Assembly: GCA_028274465.1 (NCBI GenBank)
Contig: CM051457.1
Span: 105,461,982 to 105,525,981 of the forward strand
DNA: 64,000 bases
From: Plantago ovata
Taxonomy: Eukaryota > Streptophyta > Magnoliopsida > Lamiales > Plantaginaceae
Direction: 5' to 3'
Program-made: the position numbers and the translations under genes
Shown: positions 1 to 11,210 of the stretch, one piece after another
How positions within the stretch are numbered: the first letter of the stretch is position 1
Layout of the letters: every line of letters begins with the position of its first letter
Notes under the pieces: generated by a model
Databases searched by the model: none
What the model was told of the DNA's origin: nothing
What the model saw: only the letters and a program-made list of their open reading frames with translations

Positions 1-1275
1 CTCTATTATATTTCTAAAATATAATCTTTAATTGTATTTACATAAAATACAATTAATCAGTCAATTCAATTAATAATTTCAAATTATTAATTGAGCCACA
101 AATAATTATAATTAATTCCAAATCAATTATAATTCATCAATCACAATTAATTCTAAATTAATTGCGATTCCATCTTCGAGGATATTCGGATAAGCTGAAT
201 CACCACATAGTGTGACCCATAGGGCCTCATTGTATTAAGCAAGTGCTACACTAGGCAACATGGAATTCCTAGACGGTTCCATTTGCAATATTAATACATG
301 AGGACGTTTGAGAGGTTTCTCAAAGCAAACCCTTTCGTTGTGAAGTCTGTTGCACTCAACGCGGCGATGGTAACGTCCCTTCATCTGACTGACTCGAATG
401 CATCTAGGATCGATGAAGTGTCTATCCCAATAATACATCCACGGGCGTCTTCAGTGAGTTGCTTGGTGAATCCAATATCTATTATGACTATCATAATAAT
501 ATTGATACGCTGGCCAGCGGTTTAACCAATCACAACTATGAACGACTATGAGAAGTGCTCTCCTGTGCTACACATGAGAGATGAATCCTTCACAGAATCA
601 CTTATCATCCCCATTTGTATGTAGCCATAATCCTGGATCGTGTCTTGGGTCAACTGCTTATTCAGAGCTGACATCGACGGGTCCACCAAGGATATGGGGC
701 AAAAAATGTGATGATAAAGTCCTGTAAGTCCAAAGGACGACTGGCATCACTTCGAAAACTTTTCTGTTCCCATAGACACTTCGGTGTAGAGTATATATCG
801 ATGGGAGTTTCCGGTGGGTACTTCCATTGTTGGGTAATCACCCTTCGAAAAACTATGCGGAGTTATGGGAACGTTTCTTGATTGTCCAACAATCCGTTCC
901 GTGGTCGTGGGATCGGATCACACTTGCTTTAACAAGTATAACCTCCACGCATACTAGTCTCACTTGGTTCATTCAGACCCCTACATCCGAGATGAACCTC
1001 GACCAGGGAGAGTTTGGGATAGATGATAACTCACATAGCTTCCACTATCTGTGTGATCGATCATCTATCCGTGGGGACATGTTTGATATCAATACAGACA
1101 AAAATATAGATATGACATGTTGTATGCCTGGTGTAATATAAATATGAAAGCGATACTCATAGTCAAACAACAAACATATATTATATTACGTTGACATGTG
1201 TAATAGTACATATATGCCCTTAATAAGGGCTGCATGCCCTTAATAAAGACTGTCTCTAGGGCATATACACTATCA
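1..1275. other. Unassigned AT-rich DNA, possibly LTR-like
   Basis: No coding exon can be supported here. The first 200 bases are runs of AATTAAT-type sequence. The middle part has higher complexity but only short open frames without recognisable domains. Around 1215-1255 a short phrase (TGCCCTTAATAA) occurs twice. The stretch ends abruptly where LINE reverse-transcriptase sequence begins, so it may be a retrotransposon LTR or noncoding end that truncated or abuts the LINE. I cannot identify the family, and no TG...CA boundaries are convincing. Confidence 0.3.
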
Positions 1276-1291
1276 CTTTCTTGAGTCTGTT

Positions 1292-2605
1292 TTGCAGTGT
1301 CTTGGTTTTGCAAGCTCTTTCATTAATACAGTTATGCTTTGCGTGAAATCAGTCTCTTATTCTGTGATTTTGAATGGTACTCAGTATGGTCATTTTTCTC
1401 CTCAACGTGGCATACGACAAGGAGACCCTCTCTCCCCCTACCTCTTTCTTTTTTGTACTGAAGCACTTTGTGCCTTATTTGATGGAGCTGTTTCTAGGGG
1501 TGATTTGCAAGGTGTAAAAGTGAGTCCGAGTGCTCCTTCTATATCGCACTTACTTTTTGCTGATGACACTATGATCTTTTGCCACGCATCTAATGATTCT
1601 GCTTTGAGCATTATGAACATCTTGCATACTTATAGTCGTGGCTCTGGTCAAGAGATTAATTTAGAAAAGTCCAATGTTGTGTTTAGTCGCAATGTGCACA
1701 TTGATATTCAGAATAGCATCCAAGATATTTTGCATGTGCATGTAGTTGACAAGCATGAAAATTATTTGGGCCTCCCCACTTCTCTTGGAAAAAGCAAAAA
1801 AGAAGTTTTTAGTTGGCTTAGAGAGAAGCTTTGGAAAAAAACTCAATCTTTTAATAGTAAATGTCTCTCTAAAGCTGGCAAGGAAATTCTTATCAAATAT
1901 GTTCTCCAATCCATACCTACCTATGTCATGAGTTGTTTCAAATTACCCGATTGTCTTATGCGCGAACTTGAATCCCTTATAACTAATTATTGGTGGGGTG
2001 ATGGTGAGCATGATAAGATGCATTGGGTAAATTGGGAAACTCTTTGTCAAAGTAAAAGGGATGGTGGCCTTGGTTTTAGGGACTTGCGAGCTTTCAATCT
2101 TGCTCTCGTAGGAAAACAAATTTGGCAAATCTTTACCTCTCCTCACTCTCTTTTGAGTCGTGTTTTTAAAGCTAAATATTTTCCTAACTCTGATGTTTTC
2201 AATGCTGTCCCTAAATCCAATGCCTCTTTCACCTGGAAAAGCATTCTTGCTGCGAAAGATTTAGTTGTTCAAGGTATGCGTTGGAGAGTGGGTAACGGTG
2301 AGAATATTGATATATGGTCTGATCGTTGGATCCCGGGCAATTCCTCTTTCAAGCCCCGTACTCCTGACCTTCACCAAGAGGGTCCTCTCAGTGTCTCTTT
2401 TCTTATTCACCCTACTACTAATGATTGGGATTCTACTATTCTTAATTTTCTATTTTGGCAGGAAGATGTTCAAGAAATTATGAAAATCCCACTTGCAGAT
2501 CATGGCGCCATTGATACTCAAATCTGGCACTACACTCGATCAGGTGACTATTCTATGAAGTCCGCCTACCACCTCGCAATGAAGTTGCGCAAGGATACTC
2601 AATAA
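1292..2605 (+). pseudogene. LINE reverse transcriptase, C-terminal part
   Basis: About 437 codons of non-LTR reverse transcriptase. It contains the conserved GIRQGDPLSPYLF block, about 35 residues in, and the catalytic LLFADD motif about 95 residues in. The long thumb region of plant L1 elements follows, with LGLPTSLGKSKK, SYVMSCFKLP-like and WWGD blocks. The frame ends at a stop after MKLRKDTQ, exactly where homology continues in another frame. There is no ATG at the true beginning because the 5' part is lost. Evidence is the order of RT blocks; family assignment is from recall. Confidence 0.92.
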
Positions 2606-3576
2606 GAAGAACAGGTGCTAGCTCTTCATCCCACCAAGCTAACTGGAACTTCATTTGGAAACTGAATATCCCAGGTAAAGTTAAACATTTTGTTTGGCGA
2701 CTGCTCAGAAACTCTATCCCCACTTCTGCTGAGCTGGTACGTCGTCATTGTACAGTAGATCCTCTCTGTATACTTTGTGGAAATAATGATGAAACTGCTA
2801 TGCACTTATTTAAAGATTGCCACTTTGCACGACTTTGTTGGGCACTCTCTAATCTCCCCTCTTCTATTGTTCTTTCTGATTCTCACACACCATGGGACTC
2901 GATACATCATGTCTATCAACGTCTAAGTCCACGGGAGTTTATCACTTTTGTGGTAACTTGCTGGAGTATTTGGTATCGTAGAAATCAGGCCAAGTTTGAA
3001 CAAAAGCCTGCTGACCCCATGGAAACTCTAAATTTTGTACACCATTTCACAGATTTTCACTCTTTCCACAAGCCCAGGCTAACTGACTCTGCTGGAGATA
3101 CTGCCGTTCAAGGCCCTTGGACTGCTCCAGAATTTGGGTTTGTTAAACTGAACTTCGATGCCTCTATCCCACGTGGAAACAAGTCTGGCGGCATTGCTGC
3201 AGTAATGCGAGACCATACTGGTCTTGTCCTTCTCTGGGGCCGCAAACGCATCGCTGCAGGTATGAATGTTGAATCAGCAGAAGCTTACGCAACCCGTCTT
3301 GCTATCCAGTTAGCTAACCACCTGAACTATAGCCGCATCATCCTTGAAGGTGACTCACATCTTGTCATCCAAAGCCTGCACGATCCTTCCACTTCTCATG
3401 CTGATCTTGGCAATGTTTATCAAGATATCCGCACACAACTCGAGCAGTTCACTGAAGTCCGACTACAACATGTGCGCAGACATGCCAACAGTCTTGCCCA
3501 CAGACTTAGCAAGGAAGTGATCTCAGATGAGCTCGGCTATGGGACTCTCCCGTTTGAGTTCTACGAACCACCATAG
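2606..3576 (+). pseudogene. LINE zf-RVT and RNase H segment, frameshifted from RT
   Basis: This is the 3' part of the same LINE polyprotein in a different frame from the reverse transcriptase, so a frameshift lies near 2590-2620. It begins with the zf-RVT type segment (about 2640-2820; WKLNIPGKVKHFVWR, then CILCGN and HLFKDC cysteine and histidine positions). A plant RVT_3 RNase H domain follows: VKLNFDASI at about 3143, a conserved EAYA near 3281, EGDSH near 3350 and the terminal RRHANSLAHRLSK. RNase H removes the RNA strand during target-primed reverse transcription. A stop lies at 3574-3576, about 110 bases before the A-rich 3' end. Confidence 0.9.
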
Positions 3577-3781
3577 TTACAGTTTTTTTGTACTCACTTT
3601 TCTGCTGTGTGGCATCTTTCTTATTCTGTAAACATTTGAGCTTTGGCTCCTTTTTTTGGGTTATAAAATTTCCCTTTCTCCCTAAAAAAAAAACCAATAA
3701 TCTAAGATTAAGTTGAGGCAATAGTTTATTGATACATTTAAAGCAAGAGCTTATGCCAATTATGACCATGTACACCCACCT

Positions 3782-5178
3782 TCCTGTAAATATATGTTCC
3801 CTCAAACCAAGAACAGATGGGTGCCTTACATCATGCTTTTTCATAAATTCATCAAGTAAATTTCTAATTTTGAAAGCTTCTTCCATGTAGTTATCCTACA
3901 AAAGGATAATCCCGTGAGGACACAGAAAACAAAAATCCATTGGGCAAATCAGCAGCGAACATAGGAAACCTGATTCATGTCAATTGTCTGCAAGCCTTCC
4001 CCACGTGTGAAGATAATGGCATGATTTTGATTTTGAGGCTTCCCTTCACCCAAGATTTCATTACCCGGTAGTTTTATACGATAGATAACTTGCAATGTGA
4101 TTAGAAGAACTCAATGTGATTCATTCCAGATCGCTGCAAGTGATATCAACGTCATAAATGATAATCATGCAACAAGCATAATTGAAGTAGAAAAGGTTAT
4201 AAAGATAGCAAACAAAGAGAAGAAACTTTAGTAAAAACCGCATAGTGGAATATTAATCACCAATGGTCATGAACAACGACAAAATCGAAGATGCCCTCCC
4301 TAGCTAAGTGAATGATGTTAACGATTGCAGATAATTTAGATACATGAATTCTATCACACAATGCATAGATGTAATATAGTCACATGTGCAGTAATTTAGT
4401 TAATTACCCGACCACCATCCAGGTAAAAAAAATGTGATGACAAAACCAGAATTCTTGGCCAATCCCTACCAATTTTATAATGTTTTAAACGTGTAAATTG
4501 AAATGATAATTTGAAAGCTCCGAAACATTGATCAATTTCACTTTCAGGTGTGATCTTATGTCTCCTTTACCTGGTCAAGATTCTGCCCTGGCTCTGAAGA
4601 ATTTGTCTTCGGCAAAACCGCCTTCACTAGAGTGGAATACCAAAACCTTATCATTAACCTTCTTGGACTTGTGCTTACTTGGTTCTTCAACTTCATCAAT
4701 ATATGCAACTCGAAGAGATGGATACCTGATAAACATAAAAATAAAAACTAATTCTAAAAAAAAAATGATTAAGGAGAGTCAACAAATCAAAAGTTTATTA
4801 ACTTTGACTTACGTTGCCATAAGTCTCAAGATATCTTGTGCACGCTGATCCCCTGATCGTTTCTGTATACCGCACGTACAACTGACAGGATACAACATAT
4901 GTGAATTTCAAATCAGCCACCGCTTGACATTGTGTCCATAATGATCTCTTCCCCTTCATCTGATCCTCGTTTAACTCAATGGCTTTATAACCTTCCATTA
5001 AATCTGTACAATAGAATTAAGGTCACTATAATTTGATGTGCAAAATGCTTATCTTGCTAGAAAAGTCTGCAGCTCATTCGGGAAAACTAGAAAAAAGGGG
5101 ACGTAGTGCCATCATCTTTTGCCATATCTAGGAAAGCTTGAGGTTCTAGAGCCTTGCGGTAGTACATCATTCCTCTAA
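3782..5178 (-). pseudogene. Callose synthase (GSL) catalytic-domain pseudogene fragment
   Basis: Five exons of a plasma-membrane 1,3-beta-glucan synthase can be read on the minus strand: about 5109-5178 (VRGMMYYRKALEPQAFLDM), 4813-5003 (RSLWTQCQAVADLKFTYVVS), 4571-4725 (YPSLRVAYIDEVEEPSK), 3970-4089 (IYRIKLPG, GEGKPQNQNHAIIFTRGE) and 3782-3895 (FKIRNLLDEF, HPSVLGLREHIFTG). GT/AG introns separate them. Two frame breaks are visible: an extra four bases (GTGC on the minus strand) near 4871-4875, and an extra base in a T run near 4646. The protein is cut after EHIFTG, short of the normal continuation, and no further exons are recognised upstream. It is a relic of an ordinary plant gene, flanked on both sides by LINEs. 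Confidence 0.88.
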
Positions 5179-5450
5179 CTGTCACAATTTCAAATTATCA
5201 CATTAGTCTTACAGTTTGAAAGGTACAGGTGAACAGGAACAAGGACATTCACTGATTTACAGCAAATTCAAGCACAAATGCTCAAATAGAAAGCATAATA
5301 TACAACAATGTCTAACACGGGAAAATAATTCATATGAAGGTAACAGGCTAACAACATTGAGGGACCGGATAACTTAGTTCATTTACTCCATCAGCAAGTT
5401 CAAATTAACTAAAATATTTTGATCATAAAGTGTGGTTATATATTTGGTCC
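5179..5450. other. Noncoding stretch between callose synthase relic and second LINE
   Basis: AT-rich sequence with no recognisable exon, probably former intron of the callose synthase gene. No further callose synthase homology is seen here before the repeats and the second LINE. Confidence 0.4.
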
Positions 5451-5523
5451 CCAAGTTAACAACCTATCACCATTTATATTTCACTTTACCTCCAAGTTAA
5501 CAACCTATCACCATTTATATTTC
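5451..5523. repeat. 32-bp direct repeat, two copies, 41-bp period
   Basis: The 32-base phrase beginning CCAAGTTAACAACCTATCAC occurs at 5451-5482 and again at 5492-5523, identical by eye. The second copy abuts the truncated 5' end of the following LINE, so the duplication may relate to LINE integration or to local slippage. Confidence 0.85.
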
Positions 5524-5527
5524 TCTT

Positions 5528-6776
5528 TAACTTTCCTCCCTTCTGGATTAAACTTGTTATGACTTGTATAACTACAGCCACCTTTAAAGTTAAAGTCAAC
5601 CAAGAAATTTCTGAAAGTCGGATTCCTGAAAGAGGAATAAGACAAGGAGACCCTATATCTCCCTATATCTTTATCCTCTGCCAGGAACTTCTTGTCCATC
5701 TCATCCTTCAAAAAGTTGATCAAAAACTGATTTGTCCGTTAAAATCTTCAAAGAACGGGTCAATCATCCAAATTCTTTGTTTTGCGGATGATTGTTTTCT
5801 GTTTATGAAAGCAACGAGATCTTCTTCTCTTGAAATTAAAAATCTTCTTAATACGTATGCAAAAGCCTCTGGGCAAAAAGTATGTTGGGTGAAAAGTAGA
5901 GCTCTTTTCTCTTCCAATACGAGTATTCATAATAAACAATCTATATCCCAACTATTGGGAGTTACTCATAACAAGCGGAAAGACAAATGTCTTGGATTGC
6001 CTTTTCTCATGGGAACAAAAAACATAGATCTCTTCGATGACACGATTGAGAAGGTCTCTAGGAAAATAAATGTGTGGTACTCTAAGTACCTTTCTTATGC
6101 TGGCCGGCTCACCTTGATTAGTTTTGTAACGAATACAATGCCGGCCTATTGCATGTCGATTACTAAAGTCCCTTCTCCTGTTCTAAAAAGAATTGATGAT
6201 ATAAATCATCATTTTCTATGGAATGGAAAAAAGGATGAAAAAAAGAAAGGAAAAGTGAAATGGTCTTCTGTTTGTACACCAAAAGCTTGGGGTGGGCTTG
6301 GTATTAGGAACCTCTTTGTGCTTAATAAAGCCTTTTTAATGAAACAACTTTGGAACCTTACTAAAAACACAAACTCTCTTTGGTTCAAGGTTTATAAAGC
6401 CAAATACTTTCCGAACACCCCCATCCTTGAAGCAGTTTCTAAACCTCAAAGTAGCTGGTTTTGGAAGAATCTTATCAAATTAAAAGAAAATTTTATTGTG
6501 GGACTGGCTATGAAAATAGGTGATGGTGCTAATACAAGCTTCTGGTATGATGCTTGGTGTAATAACAAAATTCTTAAAAAATTTACCACACAACACACAG
6601 ACCCTAATCTTCCAATTAGTAATGTCATATCAAATAGTGCTTGGGACATCTCTAAACTTCAAAATTTAATCCAACAGGAGTTAGTTGAAGAAGTTTTAGG
6701 GATCCCTTTACCCACTATTCCTGGCAATGATGTTATTATCTGGAGATTTCACCCGAGTGGCAATTTTTCAAAGGTA
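5528..6776 (+). mobile_element. LINE reverse transcriptase fragment, truncated at both ends
   Basis: A second non-LTR retrotransposon of a lineage distinct from the 1.3-kb one. The frame reads PFWIKLVMTCITT, then RGIRQGDPISPYIFILCQE, then the catalytic CFADDCF, and the long connection domain to WRFHPSGNFSK. It is open for about 410 codons without an internal stop (5559-6788), which suggests a fairly recent insertion. The zf-RVT and RNase H parts and any poly(A) tail are absent: homology stops at about 6776 and the frame ends in unrelated sequence at 6788. Loss at both ends means more than simple 5' truncation, so the 3' side was removed later by deletion. Confidence 0.9.
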
Positions 6777-6789
6777 CTTATTTTTTGAA

Positions 6790-7042
6790 CATAACAATCA
6801 TGGTTTTTATCTTATGCCATGATTCATAGTTTGGATGAATTTATTGACACATCTTGAAATGTATTTATGGTCAACATATTTACTGGTATAATTTTGGAAT
6901 GGATAACTGTGTTCAGAATACTTGGGTCAAATGGTTAGCCTTTCGTGTTCTGGCGAAAACCCTTGTGTGCTTCAGATTTGGTGGATTTCACCCTTTTTCA
7001 TTTTCATTTGTTCATTAATGTCTCTTTCTTATGTGGTATTAG
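6790..7042. other. Noncoding junction
   Basis: No recognisable coding sequence. It lies between the LINE break and a splice acceptor (AG at 7041-7042) of the next gene fragment, so it may be intron of that gene. Confidence 0.4.
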
Positions 7043-7315
7043 CCTAGTTGACAAGGTGAAGAAAACCGTCCGAGGTTCCGCTGATGACATTGGGTGGCTC
7101 CAACATGCTACAGACATGCCCCCAGTTGAAGATGGAACTGAAAGATTTATGGAAATACTTGATGATATAAGGTACCAACTATATACAATAATTATTTTTC
7201 CACTTCTGTTTGAGTTGATATATTTCGGTTTCCAATGTTTGATTAGCTGTGTACTTGTCTATCAGGCAGGGTTTGCACGGTTTACCAAAGTCTATGGTTT
7301 ACTTGTTGGTCCCTG
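7043..7315 (+). pseudogene. Two exons of an alpha/beta-hydrolase (lipase-like) plant gene
   Basis: Exon 1 (7043-7171) reads VRGSADDIGWLQHATDMPPV then EDGTERFMEILDDIR. Exon 2 (7266-7315) continues in the correct phase as QGLHGLPKSMVYLLVPG. The joined frame is uninterrupted and both exons have proper GT and AG borders. The segment resembles the N-terminal part of a conserved plant alpha/beta-hydrolase family, where a GLFSNHGP-type strand normally follows. Here the next exons are missing: after 230 bases the sequence changes to a different gene. The catalytic serine and histidine regions are absent, so this is a fragment. Family naming is from memory. Confidence 0.65.
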
Positions 7316-8554
7316 GTAACACTTCTTGTTCTCTTAATTCTTGGTTGCGTTTTTAACATAGTATTACTTCTTATGTGTGTATGATATTTGAGTTCGAATA
7401 TGATATAATTGATACCTTAATGTGGTTATTGATTTGTCTGCAACATTCCTACAGTTTGTTTCATAGCTTTCTAGAAAAAAGTTGGAACATGATTTGATTA
7501 GTATCCTTGTGATAGTTTTATCTACAATGGCCATAACTGTTAGGTGATTAAGTTTTATGGCGGCACTGTTTCTATTCACACTAGTTGGCCAAATACATTT
7601 CCTCGGTCAGAGAGATCTCGATGGCTGTTGGCAGCCCCAAAAGTTGATTCTAAAGAAAACTTAGACCTGGATGATGGTCCGCGCAGCAATCTCAAGTGTC
7701 AGCTACCTTGAGTGCATTAACTACCTACAAGAGGCAAGCGTTCAGATTTTGTTTAATATCCTTGATTCAGGAACGAGCTAGATTTTGTCTCTTGGTTGGT
7801 TCCACAATATGTTTATTTAGTTCACTTCTATGTCGGTCAATGGACTGTCATCAGATTTGTTGCTCGTATTGGTCATCTGTTAGTCTGAAGATCCTTCTAC
7901 TTTATTCTCAATGTCATCATTGCCCAAAATCTTTTCCAGTTTGTTGTACTTCCTGAATTTACCTTATGATGTGCTGTAGGTACTAGGTATATGCATGTGA
8001 TTATCAATTTAGTTGACCACAGTAGTCACTTCAAAACATCTCTTTATGCCTTAGGTGAATTCTTGTATTTACATTTTACATTGTAGTACGCTCGTCCACA
8101 TGTGCTCGGGTTTATGTTTAGGCATGGCCGATTTAAAGAGGTTTGTCTCTTGTTTTTGCTTGCTGACTCTCTTCCTAATCAACCCCAGTCATCTTCATCC
8201 GGAGTGGTTACTTCATATTTTTCTCTCCAAAGACCAGATCCTTTGGTGACTGAATATGGAACAATTGACGATTTATGTGACCTCTGTTTCGGTTATGGTG
8301 CCATGAGTGTCCTAGAGGAAGTGATATCATCTAGGTTATCAGTGCCAGAGGATCAATTGGTTGCTCAGCATACTGCTGCAGCAGTTGCCTGTATCTGCCT
8401 CTACTGTGAAACTCATAAGCATTTTAATTATTTGTACAAGTTCCAGGTATTTAGCATTTCGTTTCGGTTTCTTTTTTTCCCTTTTCAGTTTCCTGTTCAA
8501 GCTAGATAGTAGATATATTAGCCAAGAATAGAATGTTGATCGCTTATTCATTTA

Positions 8555-8773
8555 AATTATGAAAATGTATGAAATTTCATTGAACTTCTGGAACATAATT
8601 TAGATCACGTTGTCAGTTCCTCAGATGAGGTCCGGGTAAATTTCACCTAATTCAACGTAGCTCCTTTAAAATTTGAAAATGTATTGACATTTTAATGACC
8701 TTTTGGAACATAGGTTAGATCATGTTGGCAGTTCTTCAGATAAGGTCCGTAGAAATATCACCTAATTCTCTTC
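8555..8773. repeat. Degenerate tandem duplication inside intron
   Basis: Two diverged copies of about 100 bases (8555-8655 and 8673-8773) share TGAAAATGTAT, TGGAACATA, TTAGATCA and TCACCTAATTC blocks in the same order. It lies in the intron after the second exon of the spastizin-like relic. Confidence 0.6.
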
Positions 8774-10999
8774 CAGAAGGATGGTCACTTTTGATGGACG
8801 AATGGGGCCATGCTTAAAAGTCAATATTCCCCTGTCATATGCTGGAATGGAATTAAATGGTTTCTCAATATTTATTGTAAAAATCATACCAATCTGTATC
8901 CTGTACTTGGGGGTATATGATCTCATTGAAACTTATGAATATTGTGGAAGACAACATTTGAAATTAAATAACATAAAGTTATGGTTCTATTTCACTTGAG
9001 AATCTGTATGCTTACAGTGACTATAAACCAATCCTACAACAAAGGAGTTAAGCTGTTTGTTTTGAAAGTAAACTAATAAATGCGTCTAATTTCTCATTTT
9101 CTCAAACTTATGTAAGTTAGGGCACATTGTTGATGTATGTTTTGTTTTAATTATGCATGATATATTTAGTTTTGAATGTTGATGTCTTATTTAAGTCTCT
9201 CGCATTGTTATTCGCTCTCTGAGTGTGAAGTGATGGCTCAGGTGATTAAAAAGGACCACGTGGCTGCTGGGTTCTGCTGTATTCAGTTATTCATGGACTC
9301 CGCTTCTCAGAGGAAGCTATAAAGCACTTGGAACATGCTACGGTCAGTTGTGTGGACCCTATCTCCACTCTGTTGTTTTCTGAAGTAGTTTGTGATTGTA
9401 ATTATTTTTTCTTTTTACAAGTAAGTTTGTTTAAGAATTGAAAAGAACTGCAGCAGATCTTTCGGTGGTGGTGCTTTTAAATGAAACAAAGACTTCCCCA
9501 TGGGCCATTGTATTGTGTTAAGAGTCTCTAGTTTGTTTCATCTTCAATTCATATTGATTAAAATTGGATCAACTGGTTTAGAATTACTCAATGTTTGGTC
9601 AATGACATTAAGTATTAGGGACGATGTTTATATTACTCAAGTATTTATGCAAGGCTCTGATACAGACACCCGATGTTCAGGATTTACTTTCCGCGTCAAA
9701 GGACCCTTTCTTTTGGTGTCTATGCTTAGACTTTGGTTGTCTGTTTTGCATGTATTGAACGACAGATCAGTAAACTTCAAAAGCGATGCGGATATAGATA
9801 CATATATCAGCCTCTAGAAAAAAAACCAATATTTTAATTGAGCCAAGATCCCATAGGAACAGACAGAAATGGTGATTCCTGCCTTGTCACGAATGTTTAA
9901 TTCCAATTATTAAACTGCTACCATGTCAAACCGTTTTACTTGTGGTCTTTCATCATACCTGAGTGTTTTGAAGTTTTAAACTGTACATAGGTAATACATA
10001 TGCATCTAGTGCAATTATTGCAGTTCAGTTTGTATGTTCTCATCTTTTGTTCTTCTGTATGTTTGTATTGTTTGTGGTGCAGGTGCATTTTCATGAAGGG
10101 TTGTCTGCACGATATAACGTGGGAGATTCTACGACTTCTCTTTAAAGGTAATCGGGGAAAATCTGCCTCAGAGAAGCTTACTGAGGAAGGATTGGTCAAG
10201 TTTTCAGCTCGTGTTGCTATTCAGGTATAGACATGCAAGGCTCATACAAGTCACAAGCTATGATCTATATCACTGCTTATGAAATGTGTGAATACATTGG
10301 CTATACTGACATTATGTCAAGAAGGATAATAATCAAAAGCATATGTCATTTTGCTTTTAATACCATTTACATAATTACATTACATGGAATTCAAGGAATG
10401 GAATTCGGCAAAATTGTTTTCATACGTGCTCATAGTTCTAGACAAGTCTATATATCATTATGTTTTTAGCACCTTTTATAGTACACAGATTGGACATAAT
10501 TCCTCTATATATTTTTTTTTCGACTTTTTCCTGACTCCGTAAGAATAGTCACACAGAATTTGCCACAGAGTCTTAGTACCGTTGTTATGTGTGATTGCTT
10601 TATATTTGATTCTTTTAATTCTCATCTGTGTACAGATGGATGCTGTGAGATGCTTCAGTGATGCAGAGGGACCCCAATGGAAACACTCTTTTTCGGCAAT
10701 CCAAATGACCTTGAGACATTCAGGTTTTGATGCTTATTATATTCCTGCTCCTCAAGTTATATCTTCTGCGACGCCGTAAATCGGACCAAAATATTGATGT
10801 GCCATGGCATAATTATCGTGGAGAATTAAGAAAATTTAATACACTCGTGTTGGTGTTTGTTCCGTTTTCAGTCCATTGTCTTGGCTTTGTGGACTTCATA
10901 ATTATGTCGCCTTTAAAATTTTATAGAAGGTTACAATTTAGCATTAAATCCTTATCATCTAAGGGATCCATCTGCAGATTTGGAGTCTACATTAGTGAA

Positions 11000-11210
11000 T
11001 ACTCCCTCCATTTCATTACAAATTTGTTATTTGACCAAAAACGACACTTGTTTACAAGCATCTCATTTCCTTTATCAATACTCACTCTTTACTTTTTATT
11101 GCCCACTTACCACTTTATCAATATAATCTTACATTCATTGTGGAATCTCATACCAAGCAGTGTTATTTGGTGCATTTGGATTGGGAGAAACGATAAATGT
11201 TTCTAAGCTG
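11000..11210. mobile_element. Possible Stowaway-like MITE end in intron
   Basis: The sequence TACTCCCTCCATTTCATTAC at 11000 matches the start of Stowaway MITEs, which insert at TA. A matching inverted end was not found, although GGGAGAAACGATAAATG near 11190 could be its remnant. It sits in an intron of the spastizin-like relic. Confidence 0.4.

Larger units (their letters stand above)
1280..3692 (+). mobile_element. 5'-truncated L1-type LINE retrotransposon
   Basis: Non-LTR retrotransposon remnant. Read in order it holds the C-terminal half of the reverse transcriptase, the thumb/connection region, a zinc-binding zf-RVT segment and an RNase H domain, then a short 3' end with a run of A at about 3684-3692. 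The 5' half (gag-like ORF1, endonuclease, first RT motifs) is missing, as in typical dead-on-arrival LINE copies. The coding frame breaks near 2606, so it cannot encode an active polyprotein. It lies in the opposite orientation to the callose synthase relic that follows. I could not identify target-site duplications. Confidence 0.9.

Noticed and set aside
235..438. 67-codon minus-strand frame with plausible amino-acid composition
   Set aside because: No domain recognised, no splice context; probably part of a noncoding retroelement end.
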